A stretch of 64,000 bases of DNA from Clostridiales bacterium (GTDB lineage Bacteria; Bacillota; Clostridia; Oscillospirales; Oscillospiraceae), in contig QAMJ01000015.1 of the NCBI GenBank assembly GCA_003150355.1, positions 36,391 to 100,390 of the forward strand. The letters run 5' to 3'. Numbering within the stretch: position 1 is the first letter of the stretch; every line of letters starts with the position of its first letter. Shown here piece by piece: positions 41,169-49,156 of this stretch. The notes beneath the pieces were generated by a model. That model ran no database searches, was not told where the DNA came from, and saw only the letters and a program-made list of their open reading frames with translations. Both the position numbers and the translations under genes were made by a program.

Positions 41169-41726
41169 ATGGACGATTCAAAGATAATTGACCTGTATTG
41201 GCGGCGGGACGAGCGGGCGATAGCGGAGACGGACAGCAAATACGGGGCGTACTGCCGCGCGGTGTCGATGAACATTCTCGGAGTGCGCGAGGACGCGGAG
41301 GAGTGCGTCAACGATACATACGCCCGTGCATGGAACGCTATGCCGCCTGAGCGCCCGGGAAGGCTGCGCGCTTGGCTTGCGGGCATCACGCGAAACCTTT
41401 CCATAGACCGCTGGCGCAGAGAACGCACGCATGGGCGCGGCAGCACGGTGACGGTGCTGCTCTGCGAGCTTGAGGAGTGTGTTCCAGCGCCGCGCGGGCT
41501 TGAGGAGATCACGGATGCGCGGGAGCTTGGCCGCATACTTAACGGCTGGCTCGAAAGTTTGCCGCGGCAGGACTGCGCGGATTTCATGCGCCGCTACTGG
41601 GGCGGCGAGAGCGTGGCGGATATCGCGGCGAGCCGGGGAGTGAGCGCAAACGCGCTGAGCCAGAAATTTGCGCGTATGCGGCGAAGCCTGAGAAGCTATC
41701 TTGAGGAAAAGGGGGCGGTACTGTGA
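41169..41726 (+). CDS. ECF RNA polymerase sigma factor (second module)
   Basis: A 185-aa protein. Region 2 is present (DERAIAETDSKYGAYCRAVSMNILGVREDAEECVNDTYARAWNAMPPERPGRLRAWLAGITRNLSIDRWRRER), as is region 4 (LPRQDCADFMRRYWGGESVADIAASRGVSANALSQKFARMRRSLRSYL). This subtype, with YCRAVSMNILG and ECVNDTY, is common in gut Clostridia next to a large membrane partner. GAGGACAG precedes the ATG. The last 4 bases overlap the partner gene. Confidence 0.93.
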   Translation: MDDSKIIDLYWRRDERAIAETDSKYGAYCRAVSMNILGVREDAEECVNDTYARAWNAMPPERPGRLRAWLAGITRNLSIDRWRRERTHGRGSTVTVLLCELEECVPAPRGLEEITDARELGRILNGWLESLPRQDCADFMRRYWGGESVADIAASRGVSANALSQKFARMRRSLRSYLEEKGAVL

Positions 41727-43312
41727 ACGGGAACATGAAGCTTCTGTTGGGACTTGGATTTGTAAGCGGGGAGTATATAGACACAGCGCTGGAGGCGATA
41801 CCGGTCAGGGCACGCAGAGCGCGCAGGCACAGGCCGGTCAGAGCGCTTCTGGCCGCGGCGGTGATAGTATCGTTGCTGCTTGCCTTCGGCGCGGCGGCTT
41901 ATGCGGGAAACTGGTTCGGCATCAAGGATGCGCTGCTGCGTCAGACGGAGGACACGGTATATCTCTCGGCACAGGGGCTTGAAAGCTCGGCAGAGTTTCA
42001 GGCTTATCAGGAGTTTATGGCTTTCTACGAAGATTACACGGCAAACGGTTACTATGGGGACGCCGTGCCGCAGGAGCAGGACGAATGGATGCGCGAGCAC
42101 AGCCGCATATACTTCTGCTACACGCAGCGGCTGAAGGACAAGATATTTGAGCTGTGCGGCAAGTACGGGCTCAAAACGCGCGACGGTGTGTATGAAGAAG
42201 GCAGTGCGGACATAGGGCAGTTGTATACCGCTATCGGCATTGACGGCTTTATGCGCGGCAGCGATTTTGACAACGAGAACGTGGGCTTTATATGCTATGG
42301 GGACGGAAGCTTCGTGCTGCAAGGAATGTGGTACGGTGCGGAAAGTGGACTCGAATGCACTGTCAGGCGCAGCATGAAGGGCTACTTTGGTCAGGGCTAT
42401 ACGCATTTTGACGCAGGCGCTGTAACAGAACATAGCTACACGACCGCGCTCGGCACCGAGGTCACGATCATCATGGATGAATATAACGGCGCGGTGCTTT
42501 ATAACGGTGAGGACGCCTTTGTCACGGCGGAGCTGACGCGCTTCGATAATGAGACAAGCTATGACGGCGATGTTCCGGAGGAGCATGTTCTCGGCAGAGA
42601 ACTCACGGAAGCGACGCTGGAACGCTTTGCGGACACCATAGATTTTGCCGCGCTCGGAAAGTGCAGTACGGTCGATCTGAGCGTAGCGATAGGGGAGACT
42701 GCGCAGCCTGAAAGCCGGACGGAGCAGCAGATGGAATACGACCGCGAGATCGCGGCGGGACTGACTGAGATCGGGACGACAGTGACGGTCTATGGGAGCG
42801 GACTTGAATGCACCGTGACAGGGATAAGCATCAGTGATAACATCTACTCCGCGGGCTGGACGCTTGAGCAGTTCCATGAATCGTCCGCGTACATAGGCGG
42901 GGGCGACTATCCGTTCCCTGACTATATCGACGCGCAGACGGGGGAGCTTATCGGAGGAGCAAGGCTCGCGACGGTCAGCCTCATGGTGAAGAATCCGCAC
43001 GTAGGAGACGTGACGGGCAACGGCGGACTTTCAAACGATGGAACAAATAATTTCGCCAATGGTATTTTCGTGCTCAAGAACGGTGACGTGTCCATGAGGG
43101 ATATCTGCGCAAACAGTGCTGCGTACTCTGGGGACGACCCGATAGCGGGGCAATACGCATACGTGCACATTGAGCCCGGCAAAACGGTCAGCTACCGCTT
43201 GGGCTACATCATCGACGACAGATGCAATAATGCCGAGGGCGCGTATCTGTACTGCATCAGGGATACCGGCGGGCAGTTGAGTGCATGTTACATTCCAGTG
43301 GTTGAGCAATGA
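41723..43312 (+). CDS. Large membrane anti-sigma-like partner of the second ECF factor
   Basis: A 529-aa protein with a GTG start overlapping the sigma stop. The cytoplasmic part is 1-40 and Arg-rich. One membrane helix follows (about 41-62, RALLAAAVIVSLLLAFGAAAYAG). The ~460-residue outside part is rich in Tyr and acidic residues (GESLECTVRRS-like strands, YTTALGTEVTIIMDEYNGAVLYNGEDAF, NGIFVLKNGDVSMRDI). The C-terminal half resembles DUF4179-type sensors in layout only. It is probably a sensor that sequesters the sigma factor; no ligand can be named. Confidence 0.7.
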   Translation: MNGNMKLLLGLGFVSGEYIDTALEAIPVRARRARRHRPVRALLAAAVIVSLLLAFGAAAYAGNWFGIKDALLRQTEDTVYLSAQGLESSAEFQAYQEFMAFYEDYTANGYYGDAVPQEQDEWMREHSRIYFCYTQRLKDKIFELCGKYGLKTRDGVYEEGSADIGQLYTAIGIDGFMRGSDFDNENVGFICYGDGSFVLQGMWYGAESGLECTVRRSMKGYFGQGYTHFDAGAVTEHSYTTALGTEVTIIMDEYNGAVLYNGEDAFVTAELTRFDNETSYDGDVPEEHVLGRELTEATLERFADTIDFAALGKCSTVDLSVAIGETAQPESRTEQQMEYDREIAAGLTEIGTTVTVYGSGLECTVTGISISDNIYSAGWTLEQFHESSAYIGGGDYPFPDYIDAQTGELIGGARLATVSLMVKNPHVGDVTGNGGLSNDGTNNFANGIFVLKNGDVSMRDICANSAAYSGDDPIAGQYAYVHIEPGKTVSYRLGYIIDDRCNNAEGAYLYCIRDTGGQLSACYIPVVEQ

Positions 43313-43410
43313 AGTTAAAAATATTTCACTTTTCTTATTGACATTCGTAGGTGCAGGTGATATATTTATAACATCACAAGTGCGAAATATGTAACATAGA
43401 GGGCGAACAC

Positions 43411-43821
43411 ATGAATAAGAAAGTAACATTAGGAGAACTTCTTGGAGCACGTATCGTGCTGGCAATTTGCATTGCGGTATATTACTGGTGCTGGGCAAGA
43501 AATGATTGGGAGGATTATTTCAGTTCTATCCAGCAGTGTGTTGCGATATTTGCCTTTTTGTTTTTCTGCTTTTTAGCTGTGCGCGAAAGGAAATACAAGA
43601 AAGAGACTGTGGACGAAATGGCGGCTGCGAATCTGAAAAGGTGCGATTCTATCTGCTATAAGATCACAATGGTGTTGATCGTCTGCATTGCATTTGCGTC
43701 GGCCATTTTTAGGTTTACGATATCCTCGGAAATGATAGGATATATGCTGATGGGTGTACTGGTGCTGACAGCCATTTTCAGAACGGCTCTATTCTGCTAC
43801 ATGGATGCAAAGGGAATTTAA
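43411..43821 (+). CDS. Small membrane protein paired with an Xre regulator
   Basis: A 136-aa protein with four hydrophobic helices (about 12-30, 42-60, 86-104, 110-128) and a short charged loop between the second and third (RERKYKKETVDEMAAANLKRCD). A one-base gap separates it from the helix-turn-helix gene. Such DUF2178/DUF3796-like membrane proteins are regularly encoded with an Xre regulator; the function is not known. Confidence 0.7.
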   Translation: MNKKVTLGELLGARIVLAICIAVYYWCWARNDWEDYFSSIQQCVAIFAFLFFCFLAVRERKYKKETVDEMAAANLKRCDSICYKITMVLIVCIAFASAIFRFTISSEMIGYMLMGVLVLTAIFRTALFCYMDAKGI

Positions 43822-43822
43822 G

Positions 43823-44032
43823 ATGGCGCTCGTAACTAAAATCAAAGAATATCGCGAGAAGGCAGGGTATAAGCAAAGCGAGCTTGCTGAGCTTGTCGGA
43901 GCGAGAAGAGAAACGATCGTTCACCTTGAGAACGGCAGGTACAATCCGTCACTTAAGTTAGCGATGGATATTGCGAAGGTGTTCAATGTGACGGTCGAGG
44001 ACTTGTTTGAATTTGTGGATGAAGAAAAATAA
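43823..44032 (+). CDS. Xre-family transcriptional regulator
   Basis: A 69-aa protein that is one HTH_3 domain: KIKEYREKAGYKQSELAELVGARRETIVHLENGRYNPSLKLAMDIAKVFNVTVEDLF. It resembles the small YozG-type regulators, with no ligand domain. The ATG at 43823 follows the membrane gene stop by one base. It is likely to control its own pair. Confidence 0.88.
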   Translation: MALVTKIKEYREKAGYKQSELAELVGARRETIVHLENGRYNPSLKLAMDIAKVFNVTVEDLFEFVDEEK

Positions 44033-44179
44033 GACGCGCTTAATACGAGTACATGGAAAAGCGGCAGTTTCTTCACGAATATGAAAAAATTACATCTCCT
44101 TTTTATGAATATAGAAAACCTGAGTGCAGAAGATAAGCACGGGCAACGAACCCAAAACATCAAAAAGGAGATGCAAACT

Positions 44180-44380
44180 ATGTCTACCAATACCAGTAAT
44201 CATCTTGTCAACCCCGCAGCCCGTGAGGCAATGGATAAGTTCAAGATGGAAGCCGCTGCTGAAGTCGGCGTCAACCTCAAGAACGGTTACAACGGCGAGC
44301 TCACCAGCCGTCAGGCAGGCTCCGTCGGCGGCCAGATGGTCAAGAAGATGATCGAGGCTTACGAGAACGGCATGAAGTAA
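44180..44380 (+). CDS. Alpha/beta-type small acid-soluble spore protein
   Basis: A 66-aa protein. NPAAREAMDKFKMEAAAEVGV and GELTSRQAGSVGGQMVKKMIEAYE are the two conserved blocks of DNA-coating SASPs. The FKMEAAAE segment matches the site cut by the germination protease GPR. AAAAGGAG precedes the ATG at 44180. It protects spore DNA from UV and heat. A clear sigma-G promoter could not be read upstream, though TGAATA occurs at 44,106. A terminator follows. Confidence 0.95.
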   Translation: MSTNTSNHLVNPAAREAMDKFKMEAAAEVGVNLKNGYNGELTSRQAGSVGGQMVKKMIEAYENGMK

Positions 44381-44406
44381 GCTTGAAAAAGCTTGGCTTT
44401 ATACAG

Positions 44407-44437
44407 AATTGCGGAGCGGCTCTGCTGCTCCGCAATT
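44407..44437 (+). terminator. Terminator after the spore protein gene
   Basis: An 11-bp perfect stem (44407-44417 with 44427-44437) with a 9-base loop and TTTTG tail. Confidence 0.8.
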
Positions 44438-44464
44438 TTGTTATATTCAATAAGTTGCAATTTG

Positions 44465-44493
44465 TTGACAAAATCGGGTCAAGGATGTATCAT
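44465..44493 (+). promoter_or_regulatory. Promoter of the P-type ATPase operon
   Basis: Perfect TTGACA (44465-44470), 17-base spacer, TATCAT (44488-44493). A small dyad TTTGT-TG-ACAAA covers the -35 and might be an operator. Confidence 0.65.
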
Positions 44494-44549
44494 GTAGCTT
44501 GAGAAGAATTAGTTGGGCATTACCATCTATTGACAAGGACGGATGCGTT

Positions 44550-46514
44550 ATGGGAAAGCATGTTTCCGAGCAGAGCCGACATCTGAAAACAAAAGACGAA
44601 CCGCAGGATTTCCCGGAGATCGATGAGATCGACGAGGAGAGCCGCGGGGCGAAAAAGGCAAAACGCGGCTTTGCGGACTGCGGCTCCATAAGCTTCGGCG
44701 GAATAGCGCCGGTCGTGTTCGCGGCTGTACTGCTGGCAGCGCTGTCGTTTCTCCCGGCGGAGGGCTGGATGAAGTGCGTCGCGTTCTTGATCCCGTTTGT
44801 CATTGCGGGCTTTGCCATACTGATGGACGCAATAGACAAGCTTATAGATCGGAAATATTTTGAAGCGGAACAGATAACGCTCATTGCGGCCATTGCGGTG
44901 TTTGCGATAGGCTTTTATACGGAGGCTGTGCTGCTGCTGATTCTTTTCCGGGTGGTGCGCCTTCTGGAAACATTCGTCAGTGAACGCTGCGGCGCGGCGC
45001 TCAAGGCGCTGCCGGAAATAAAGCCCGACACGGCAAATGTGGAAACCGCCGAGGGCGTACTGAACGTCGAACCGGACTATGTGAATGTCGGCGATATTAT
45101 TCAGGTTCCGGCGGGGGAGCGTATACCGCTTGACGGTATCATTGTCGAGGGCGTGACAACAGTGGACACCTCCGCGATATCCGGACAGGCGCGTCCATGG
45201 GACGTCGCGGCCGGGTACAAGGTATATTCCGGGTGTACGAATGTCACGGCTCCGATAAGGGTGCGCGTTACAAAGAGCTTTGAGCAGTCGACCGCGGCTC
45301 GGCTCGTGCGTATGTCAGAGAAAGCGGCGCAGTTCAGGTCGAGCCAGGAGAGCTTTATACGCAAGTTTATCTCCGTATACATACCGTCCATGCTGGCGCT
45401 CGCGCTGGTGCTTGCGGTGGTCGTGCCGATGTTCAATGCCGAATGGCTGGAGATGCTGCGCAGGGCCGCGATAGTTCTTATCTGCGCGTGTCCCTCGGCG
45501 GCTGTGATCTCCGTTTCGCTTGCGTACATAAAGAGCATAGGCGCTGCCGCGAAGCTCGGCATATTCGTAAAGGGCGAGGACTGCATAGAGTCCATGGCCA
45601 TGGCGGAAACCATGGTGTTCGACAAGACCGGGACCATAACAGAGGGGCGCTACGTCATAACCGACGTTTTCCCGGTGAACATGACAGAACGCGAGTTGCT
45701 CACGACCGCCGCTTCTGCGGAGGTATTCTCGCGGCATCCGATAGCGTATGCACTGCGTGAGGCCGTGGGCATCAGGAGCGCGAAGGACATGAAGGTGACG
45801 CAGGTCGAGGAGATCCCCGGGAGAGGCGTCAGCGCCATTGTCGGGGACGAGCTGGTCTACGTCGGGAACACGGCGCTGCTTGAGGAGCACGGCATAAGCT
45901 GCGAGCTGCCCAGCCGCAGCGGAGCTGCGATACACGTGGCCATCGATGGAAAATACTGCGGGCATATACTTGTAGCTGACAGGATACGCAGCGGGGCTTT
46001 CGACTCGCTTGAAAGTCTGCGCGTCCAGGGTATAAAGAAAATGGTGCTGCTCACCGGGGACGTGCTCTCCGTAGCGCGCCCGCTTGCATCGAAGCTCAAC
46101 TTTGATATGCTGCGCGCGGAGCTCAAGCCCGAGGACAAGCTCTCGGCGCTGGCATACCTGATGTCGAACAAGGGCAGCAAATCAAGCGTCGCTTTTGTCG
46201 GAGACGGCTATAACGACCGGGCACTTATGGAGAGGGTAGACGTCGGTATCGCAATGGGGGCGCTCGGTTCGGAGGCTGCATTCATGTCGGCGGACGTGCT
46301 CGTGATGGACAGAGACATCCGGAAGCTCCCGAAGGCAATAGAAATCTCAAAGCTTGCCTCGCATATTTCTCTGGAAAATATCGCTGCCGGAATATGCGTA
46401 AATCTCGCTGCCGCCGTGCTCGGCGCAGCCGGTATACTTTCAGTTACAGCGGCAGTCATAGCATGCTTTGCTGTTTCGGCGGCTGTGCTTATAAACACGT
46501 TAAGACTCAAATGA
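44550..46514 (+). CDS. Atypical P1B-type (heavy-metal) P-type ATPase with replaced key residues
   Basis: A 654-aa membrane protein. The overall order is that of P1B metal pumps without an HMA domain: a charged N-terminus (1-45), helices, A-domain, helices 5-6, P/N domain, last two helices. Phosphorylation site DKTGTITEG (D358), HP (396-397), TGD (502-504) and GDGYND (551-556) are intact. Several key sites are not. The A-domain TGE is SGQ (211-213). The membrane CPC is CPS (314-316). In the last helices the Lys and Asp of Zn/Cd pumps are Asn618 and Cys639. It probably binds and hydrolyses ATP abnormally or moves a different ion. The start is the ATG at 44550; a TTG at 44499 is possible. A nitroreductase and a HAD phosphatase follow within 14 and 6 bases. 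Confidence 0.88.
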   Translation: MGKHVSEQSRHLKTKDEPQDFPEIDEIDEESRGAKKAKRGFADCGSISFGGIAPVVFAAVLLAALSFLPAEGWMKCVAFLIPFVIAGFAILMDAIDKLIDRKYFEAEQITLIAAIAVFAIGFYTEAVLLLILFRVVRLLETFVSERCGAALKALPEIKPDTANVETAEGVLNVEPDYVNVGDIIQVPAGERIPLDGIIVEGVTTVDTSAISGQARPWDVAAGYKVYSGCTNVTAPIRVRVTKSFEQSTAARLVRMSEKAAQFRSSQESFIRKFISVYIPSMLALALVLAVVVPMFNAEWLEMLRRAAIVLICACPSAAVISVSLAYIKSIGAAAKLGIFVKGEDCIESMAMAETMVFDKTGTITEGRYVITDVFPVNMTERELLTTAASAEVFSRHPIAYALREAVGIRSAKDMKVTQVEEIPGRGVSAIVGDELVYVGNTALLEEHGISCELPSRSGAAIHVAIDGKYCGHILVADRIRSGAFDSLESLRVQGIKKMVLLTGDVLSVARPLASKLNFDMLRAELKPEDKLSALAYLMSNKGSKSSVAFVGDGYNDRALMERVDVGIAMGALGSEAAFMSADVLVMDRDIRKLPKAIEISKLASHISLENIAAGICVNLAAAVLGAAGILSVTAAVIACFAVSAAVLINTLRLK

Positions 46515-46527
46515 AAGGACAGAACAC

Positions 46528-47046
46528 ATGAAGGACGGATTGAATGCGCTGTATGAACGCCGCAGCGTCAGAAAATATAAGAGCGAGCAGATAAGCGATG
46601 GTGAGCTTGAGCAGATACTCAAGGCGGGGCTTTGCGCGCCGAGCGCGATGAACAGGCAGCCGGCAATTATAATCGCCGTGCAGGACAAGGGCACGATAGC
46701 ATATATGTCAAAGCTCAACGCGCAGGTCATGGGGTCAAACGGCGACCCGTTCTACGGCGCGCCGACTGTGCTTGTGGTGCTGGCAGAGGCGGATAATATA
46801 AACGCAGTCAAGGATGGGAGCCTTGTGCTCGGCAACCTGATGAATGCTGCATCCGCGCTCGGTATCGGCTCCTGCTGGGTGAACCGCGCGCAGGAGGTTT
46901 TCGCTTCGGAAGATGGAAAAGCACTGCTTGAAAAGTGGGGCGTGCAGGGAGATTACATCGGCGTCGGCAACTGCATCCTCGGCTATCCCGCGGAAACGCC
47001 GGCGGCAAAGCCGATAAAAGAAAACCGCCTTTATTATGTACGGTGA
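46528..47046 (+). CDS. Nitroreductase-family flavoprotein
   Basis: A 172-aa FMN-dependent oxidoreductase. RRSVRKYKSEQI and LKAGLCAPSAMNRQPAIIIAV are the FMN-phosphate and flavin contacts, ALGIGSCWVNRA the dimer core, and YIGVGNCILGYP the last strand. It is short but complete for the single-domain type. AAAGGA precedes the ATG, 13 bases after the ATPase gene. The electron acceptor is unknown. Confidence 0.9.
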   Translation: MKDGLNALYERRSVRKYKSEQISDGELEQILKAGLCAPSAMNRQPAIIIAVQDKGTIAYMSKLNAQVMGSNGDPFYGAPTVLVVLAEADNINAVKDGSLVLGNLMNAASALGIGSCWVNRAQEVFASEDGKALLEKWGVQGDYIGVGNCILGYPAETPAAKPIKENRLYYVR

Positions 47047-47052
47047 CGCATA

Positions 47053-47616
47053 TTGAATACCTACGATTTTGACAAGACGATATTCTATCCCGACAGCTCG
47101 GTCACGTTCATAAAGCACTGCTTCAGAAAGTACCCATGGATAATGCTGAAGAATTTCCCCGGGGTAATACCGCAGGCTATCGCCTACGCGGTAAATGGCG
47201 GAAGTGCTGCGAAGCTGAAAGAAAAGCTCTTTGCGTTTCTGAAAGATATCCCGGATATTGACGGCGAGGTTGAGCGCTTCTGGGCAGAGCATAAGGACGG
47301 GATCGGCGAGTGGTATCTCAGACAGAAAAAAGACGATGACGTGATAATTTCCGCGTCACCGGAGTTTTTGCTCGAGCCGGTTTGCCGTGAGTTCGGAGTT
47401 AATCTCATCGGCACAAGAATGGATAAGCACAGCGGTAAGATAGACGGCGAAAACTGCCACGACAAGGAGAAAGTACGCCGCTTTTACGAGCGCTATCCAG
47501 ACGGGCATTCCGATGAGTTTTACTCAGACTCCATGTCCGACCTGCCGATGGCAGAAATCTCCGACAGGGCATTCATGCTCAAAAAGCATGTAATATCACC
47601 GTGGCTGAATAAATAA
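47053..47616 (+). CDS. HAD-IB family phosphatase
   Basis: A 187-aa protein starting at a TTG (47053), six bases after the nitroreductase stop. The nucleophile motif YDFDKTIFYPDSS is within the first 16 residues. VIISASPEFLLEPV is motif II (Ser). DGENCHDKEKVRRF with YSDSMSDLPM gives motif III (Lys) and IV (Asp pair). This is the pattern of phosphoserine-phosphatase-like HAD-IB enzymes with a helical cap. The substrate is not known. Confidence 0.87.
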   Translation: MNTYDFDKTIFYPDSSVTFIKHCFRKYPWIMLKNFPGVIPQAIAYAVNGGSAAKLKEKLFAFLKDIPDIDGEVERFWAEHKDGIGEWYLRQKKDDDVIISASPEFLLEPVCREFGVNLIGTRMDKHSGKIDGENCHDKEKVRRFYERYPDGHSDEFYSDSMSDLPMAEISDRAFMLKKHVISPWLNK

Positions 47617-47619
47617 GGC

Positions 47620-47648
47620 TTGACGCGTGAACGCCAGTTTACTATAAT
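47620..47648 (+). promoter_or_regulatory. Promoter of the TetR-methyltransferase gene
   Basis: TTGACG (47620-47625), 17-base spacer, perfect TATAAT (47643-47648). The inverted repeat at 47,628-47,666 covers most of the spacer and the -10. Confidence 0.7.
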
Positions 47649-47666
47649 GAAGTAAACTGGCGTTCA
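47628..47666. promoter_or_regulatory. Perfect 16-bp inverted repeat, candidate TetR operator
   Basis: TGAACGCCAGTTTACT (47628-47643) is mirrored at 47651-47666 around a 7-base centre. It overlaps the promoter spacer and -10 and lies 26 bases before the regulator gene, the classic place for autorepression. Confidence 0.7.
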
Positions 47667-47691
47667 CTGCTTGACAAGGGGTAAATTATTT

Positions 47692-49035
47692 ATGAATACA
47701 AAAGAAAAAATACTGCTGGCTTCGCTGGAGCTGTTTTCAAAGGACGGCTATGAGGCGGTGTCCGTAAGCATGATAGCGGATGCGCTTGGGATTACCAAGG
47801 GCGCGCTGTATAAGCACTATACGAATAAACGGGATATATTTGACAGCATTCTGCGGCGGATGGAGGAAAACGACCGCAGCGGTGCGGAGCGGTTCTCTCT
47901 GCCGGTAGGGATATTCGACGAAATGCCCGAGAGCTACAGAAACACGGCGATAGAGCAGCTGGTCGGCTTCACCATGGCGCAGTTCATATACTGGACGGAG
48001 GATCCGTTCGCATCACGCTTCAGACGCATGATCACACTGGAGCAGTTCCGTTCGCCGGAGATGAATGCGCTGTTCCAGCAGTACCTCGGCACGGGGCCGC
48101 TCAAGTACACCGAGGATCTGCTGCGTGAAATGCCGGGATTTGACCGCAGGTACCGTTCGGCTGCCGAGCTTGCGTTGGAGTTTTACGGGCCGGTGTTTAC
48201 GCTTATTAACCTTTACGACGGAATGGACGCAAAGGGCAGGGTATCTGAGCTGCTGAAAAAGCATTTTGAGCATTTCGTCTATGGAATAAGCGGTTATAGA
48301 AAACCGTACGCCTCCATGGATGAATATCCGCGCAGCAGGAAATACGGCACAGCAGCATTCATGAGCAGGCTGTCCGGCCCTAATCCAATCAAGCTCACCG
48401 AGGAGCTGCTCGAAAACAGTGCGCTGCGCCAAGGTTCTGTCGTATGCGACCTCGGCTGCGGCAAGGGGCTTACCTCGGTGTTTCTTGCAAAAGAGTATGG
48501 GCTCAAGGTCTATGCCGTCGATCCGCTGAGCGATCCTGAGGAGAACAGGCGGTTCTTTACATCTCAGGGGCTGTTGAGCAGTCATGTGCTGCCGCTGAAA
48601 ACGGAATTGAAAGATGCGCCTGTTGAGAAAGAATTCTTCGACGCGGTCGTAAATGTCGGAGCTTTCAACTATTACGGACGTGATGATGCTTATCTCAGCG
48701 ATGAAATACTGCCCTACGTGAAGCACGGCGGATATATTTATATCGCTGTGCCCGGTATGGTGAAGGACTGCCACGACGCGCTGCCGGAGGAGCTTTTGCT
48801 GTCATGGACACCGGAGCAGTTAGCTTTTATGCACGATGTGGAATTCTGGCGCGGCGTTATATCCAAGACGCCCGGAGTTGAAGCGCTGTGCATTGAAGAA
48901 ATGCACAGCCGTGATGAGGTATGGAGAGACTGGCTGACGCAGGACAATCCCTACGCGGCGAGAGACAGACGGTCAATGGAAGCGGGAGCCGGGAAATATC
49001 TCAACTTTATTAAAATGATTCTACGTAAAGCTTGA
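47692..49035 (+). CDS. TetR regulator fused to a class I SAM-dependent methyltransferase
   Basis: A 447-aa single frame. Residues 1-200 are a TetR/AcrR regulator: TKEKILLASLELFSKDGYEAVSVSMIADALGITKGALYKHYTNKRDIF holds the helix-turn-helix (about 24-43), followed by a helical ligand/dimer domain. After a linker (200-230) comes a class I methyltransferase: SAM loop VVCDLGCGKG (250-259), acidic strand end VYAVDP (273-278), FDAVVNVGAFNYYG (motif IV region) and GGYIYIAVPG. No stop or re-start signal lies between the parts. The start is the ATG at 47692 (AAGGGG upstream). Both families are common as separate genes; I know of no standard name for the fusion. The methyl acceptor is unknown. The promoter is covered by a perfect inverted repeat. 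Confidence 0.9.
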   Translation: MNTKEKILLASLELFSKDGYEAVSVSMIADALGITKGALYKHYTNKRDIFDSILRRMEENDRSGAERFSLPVGIFDEMPESYRNTAIEQLVGFTMAQFIYWTEDPFASRFRRMITLEQFRSPEMNALFQQYLGTGPLKYTEDLLREMPGFDRRYRSAAELALEFYGPVFTLINLYDGMDAKGRVSELLKKHFEHFVYGISGYRKPYASMDEYPRSRKYGTAAFMSRLSGPNPIKLTEELLENSALRQGSVVCDLGCGKGLTSVFLAKEYGLKVYAVDPLSDPEENRRFFTSQGLLSSHVLPLKTELKDAPVEKEFFDAVVNVGAFNYYGRDDAYLSDEILPYVKHGGYIYIAVPGMVKDCHDALPEELLLSWTPEQLAFMHDVEFWRGVISKTPGVEALCIEEMHSRDEVWRDWLTQDNPYAARDRRSMEAGAGKYLNFIKMILRKA

Positions 49036-49054
49036 TAAGCCCTAAGGCTAATTA

Positions 49055-49098
49055 GTAAACGCCGTGCAGTAAACATATGTTCACTGCACGGCGTTTAC
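49055..49098 (+). terminator. Long hairpin between the TetR-methyltransferase and spoIIIAA
   Basis: A perfect 16-bp stem (49055-49070 with 49083-49098) and 12-base centre, 19 bases after the stop. The tail is only weakly T-rich. It shares AGTAAAC and GTTCACTGC with the repeat ahead of the regulator gene, so it might also be an operator. Confidence 0.55.
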
Positions 49099-49107
49099 CG
49101 TTTCTGC

Positions 49108-49137
49108 GTAATATATGCCGTGCTTTGAGCATAGTCT
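49108..49137 (+). promoter_or_regulatory. Candidate sigma-E promoter of the spoIIIA operon
   Basis: GTAATAT (49108-49114), 15-base spacer, CATAGTCT (49130-49137) resembles the mother-cell sigma-E pattern (ATA-type -35, CATAnnnT -10). The spoIIIA operon is sigma-E dependent in Bacillus subtilis. Confidence 0.45.
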
Positions 49138-49156
49138 GTCCCAAGGAAGTGAGAGG

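Noticed and set aside
41696..43000. 434-codon open frame on the minus strand
   Set aside because: Antisense to the large anti-sigma-like gene; the plus-strand gene is coupled to its sigma factor by overlap.
44076..44137. Sigma-G promoter for the spore protein
   Set aside because: TGAATA is present at 44,106, but no CATnnTA-type -10 occurs at the right distance.
44462..44473. Dyad TTTGT-TG-ACAAA over the P-type ATPase -35 as a metal-regulator operator
   Set aside because: Too short and AT-rich, and it contains the -35 itself; no regulator gene adjoins.
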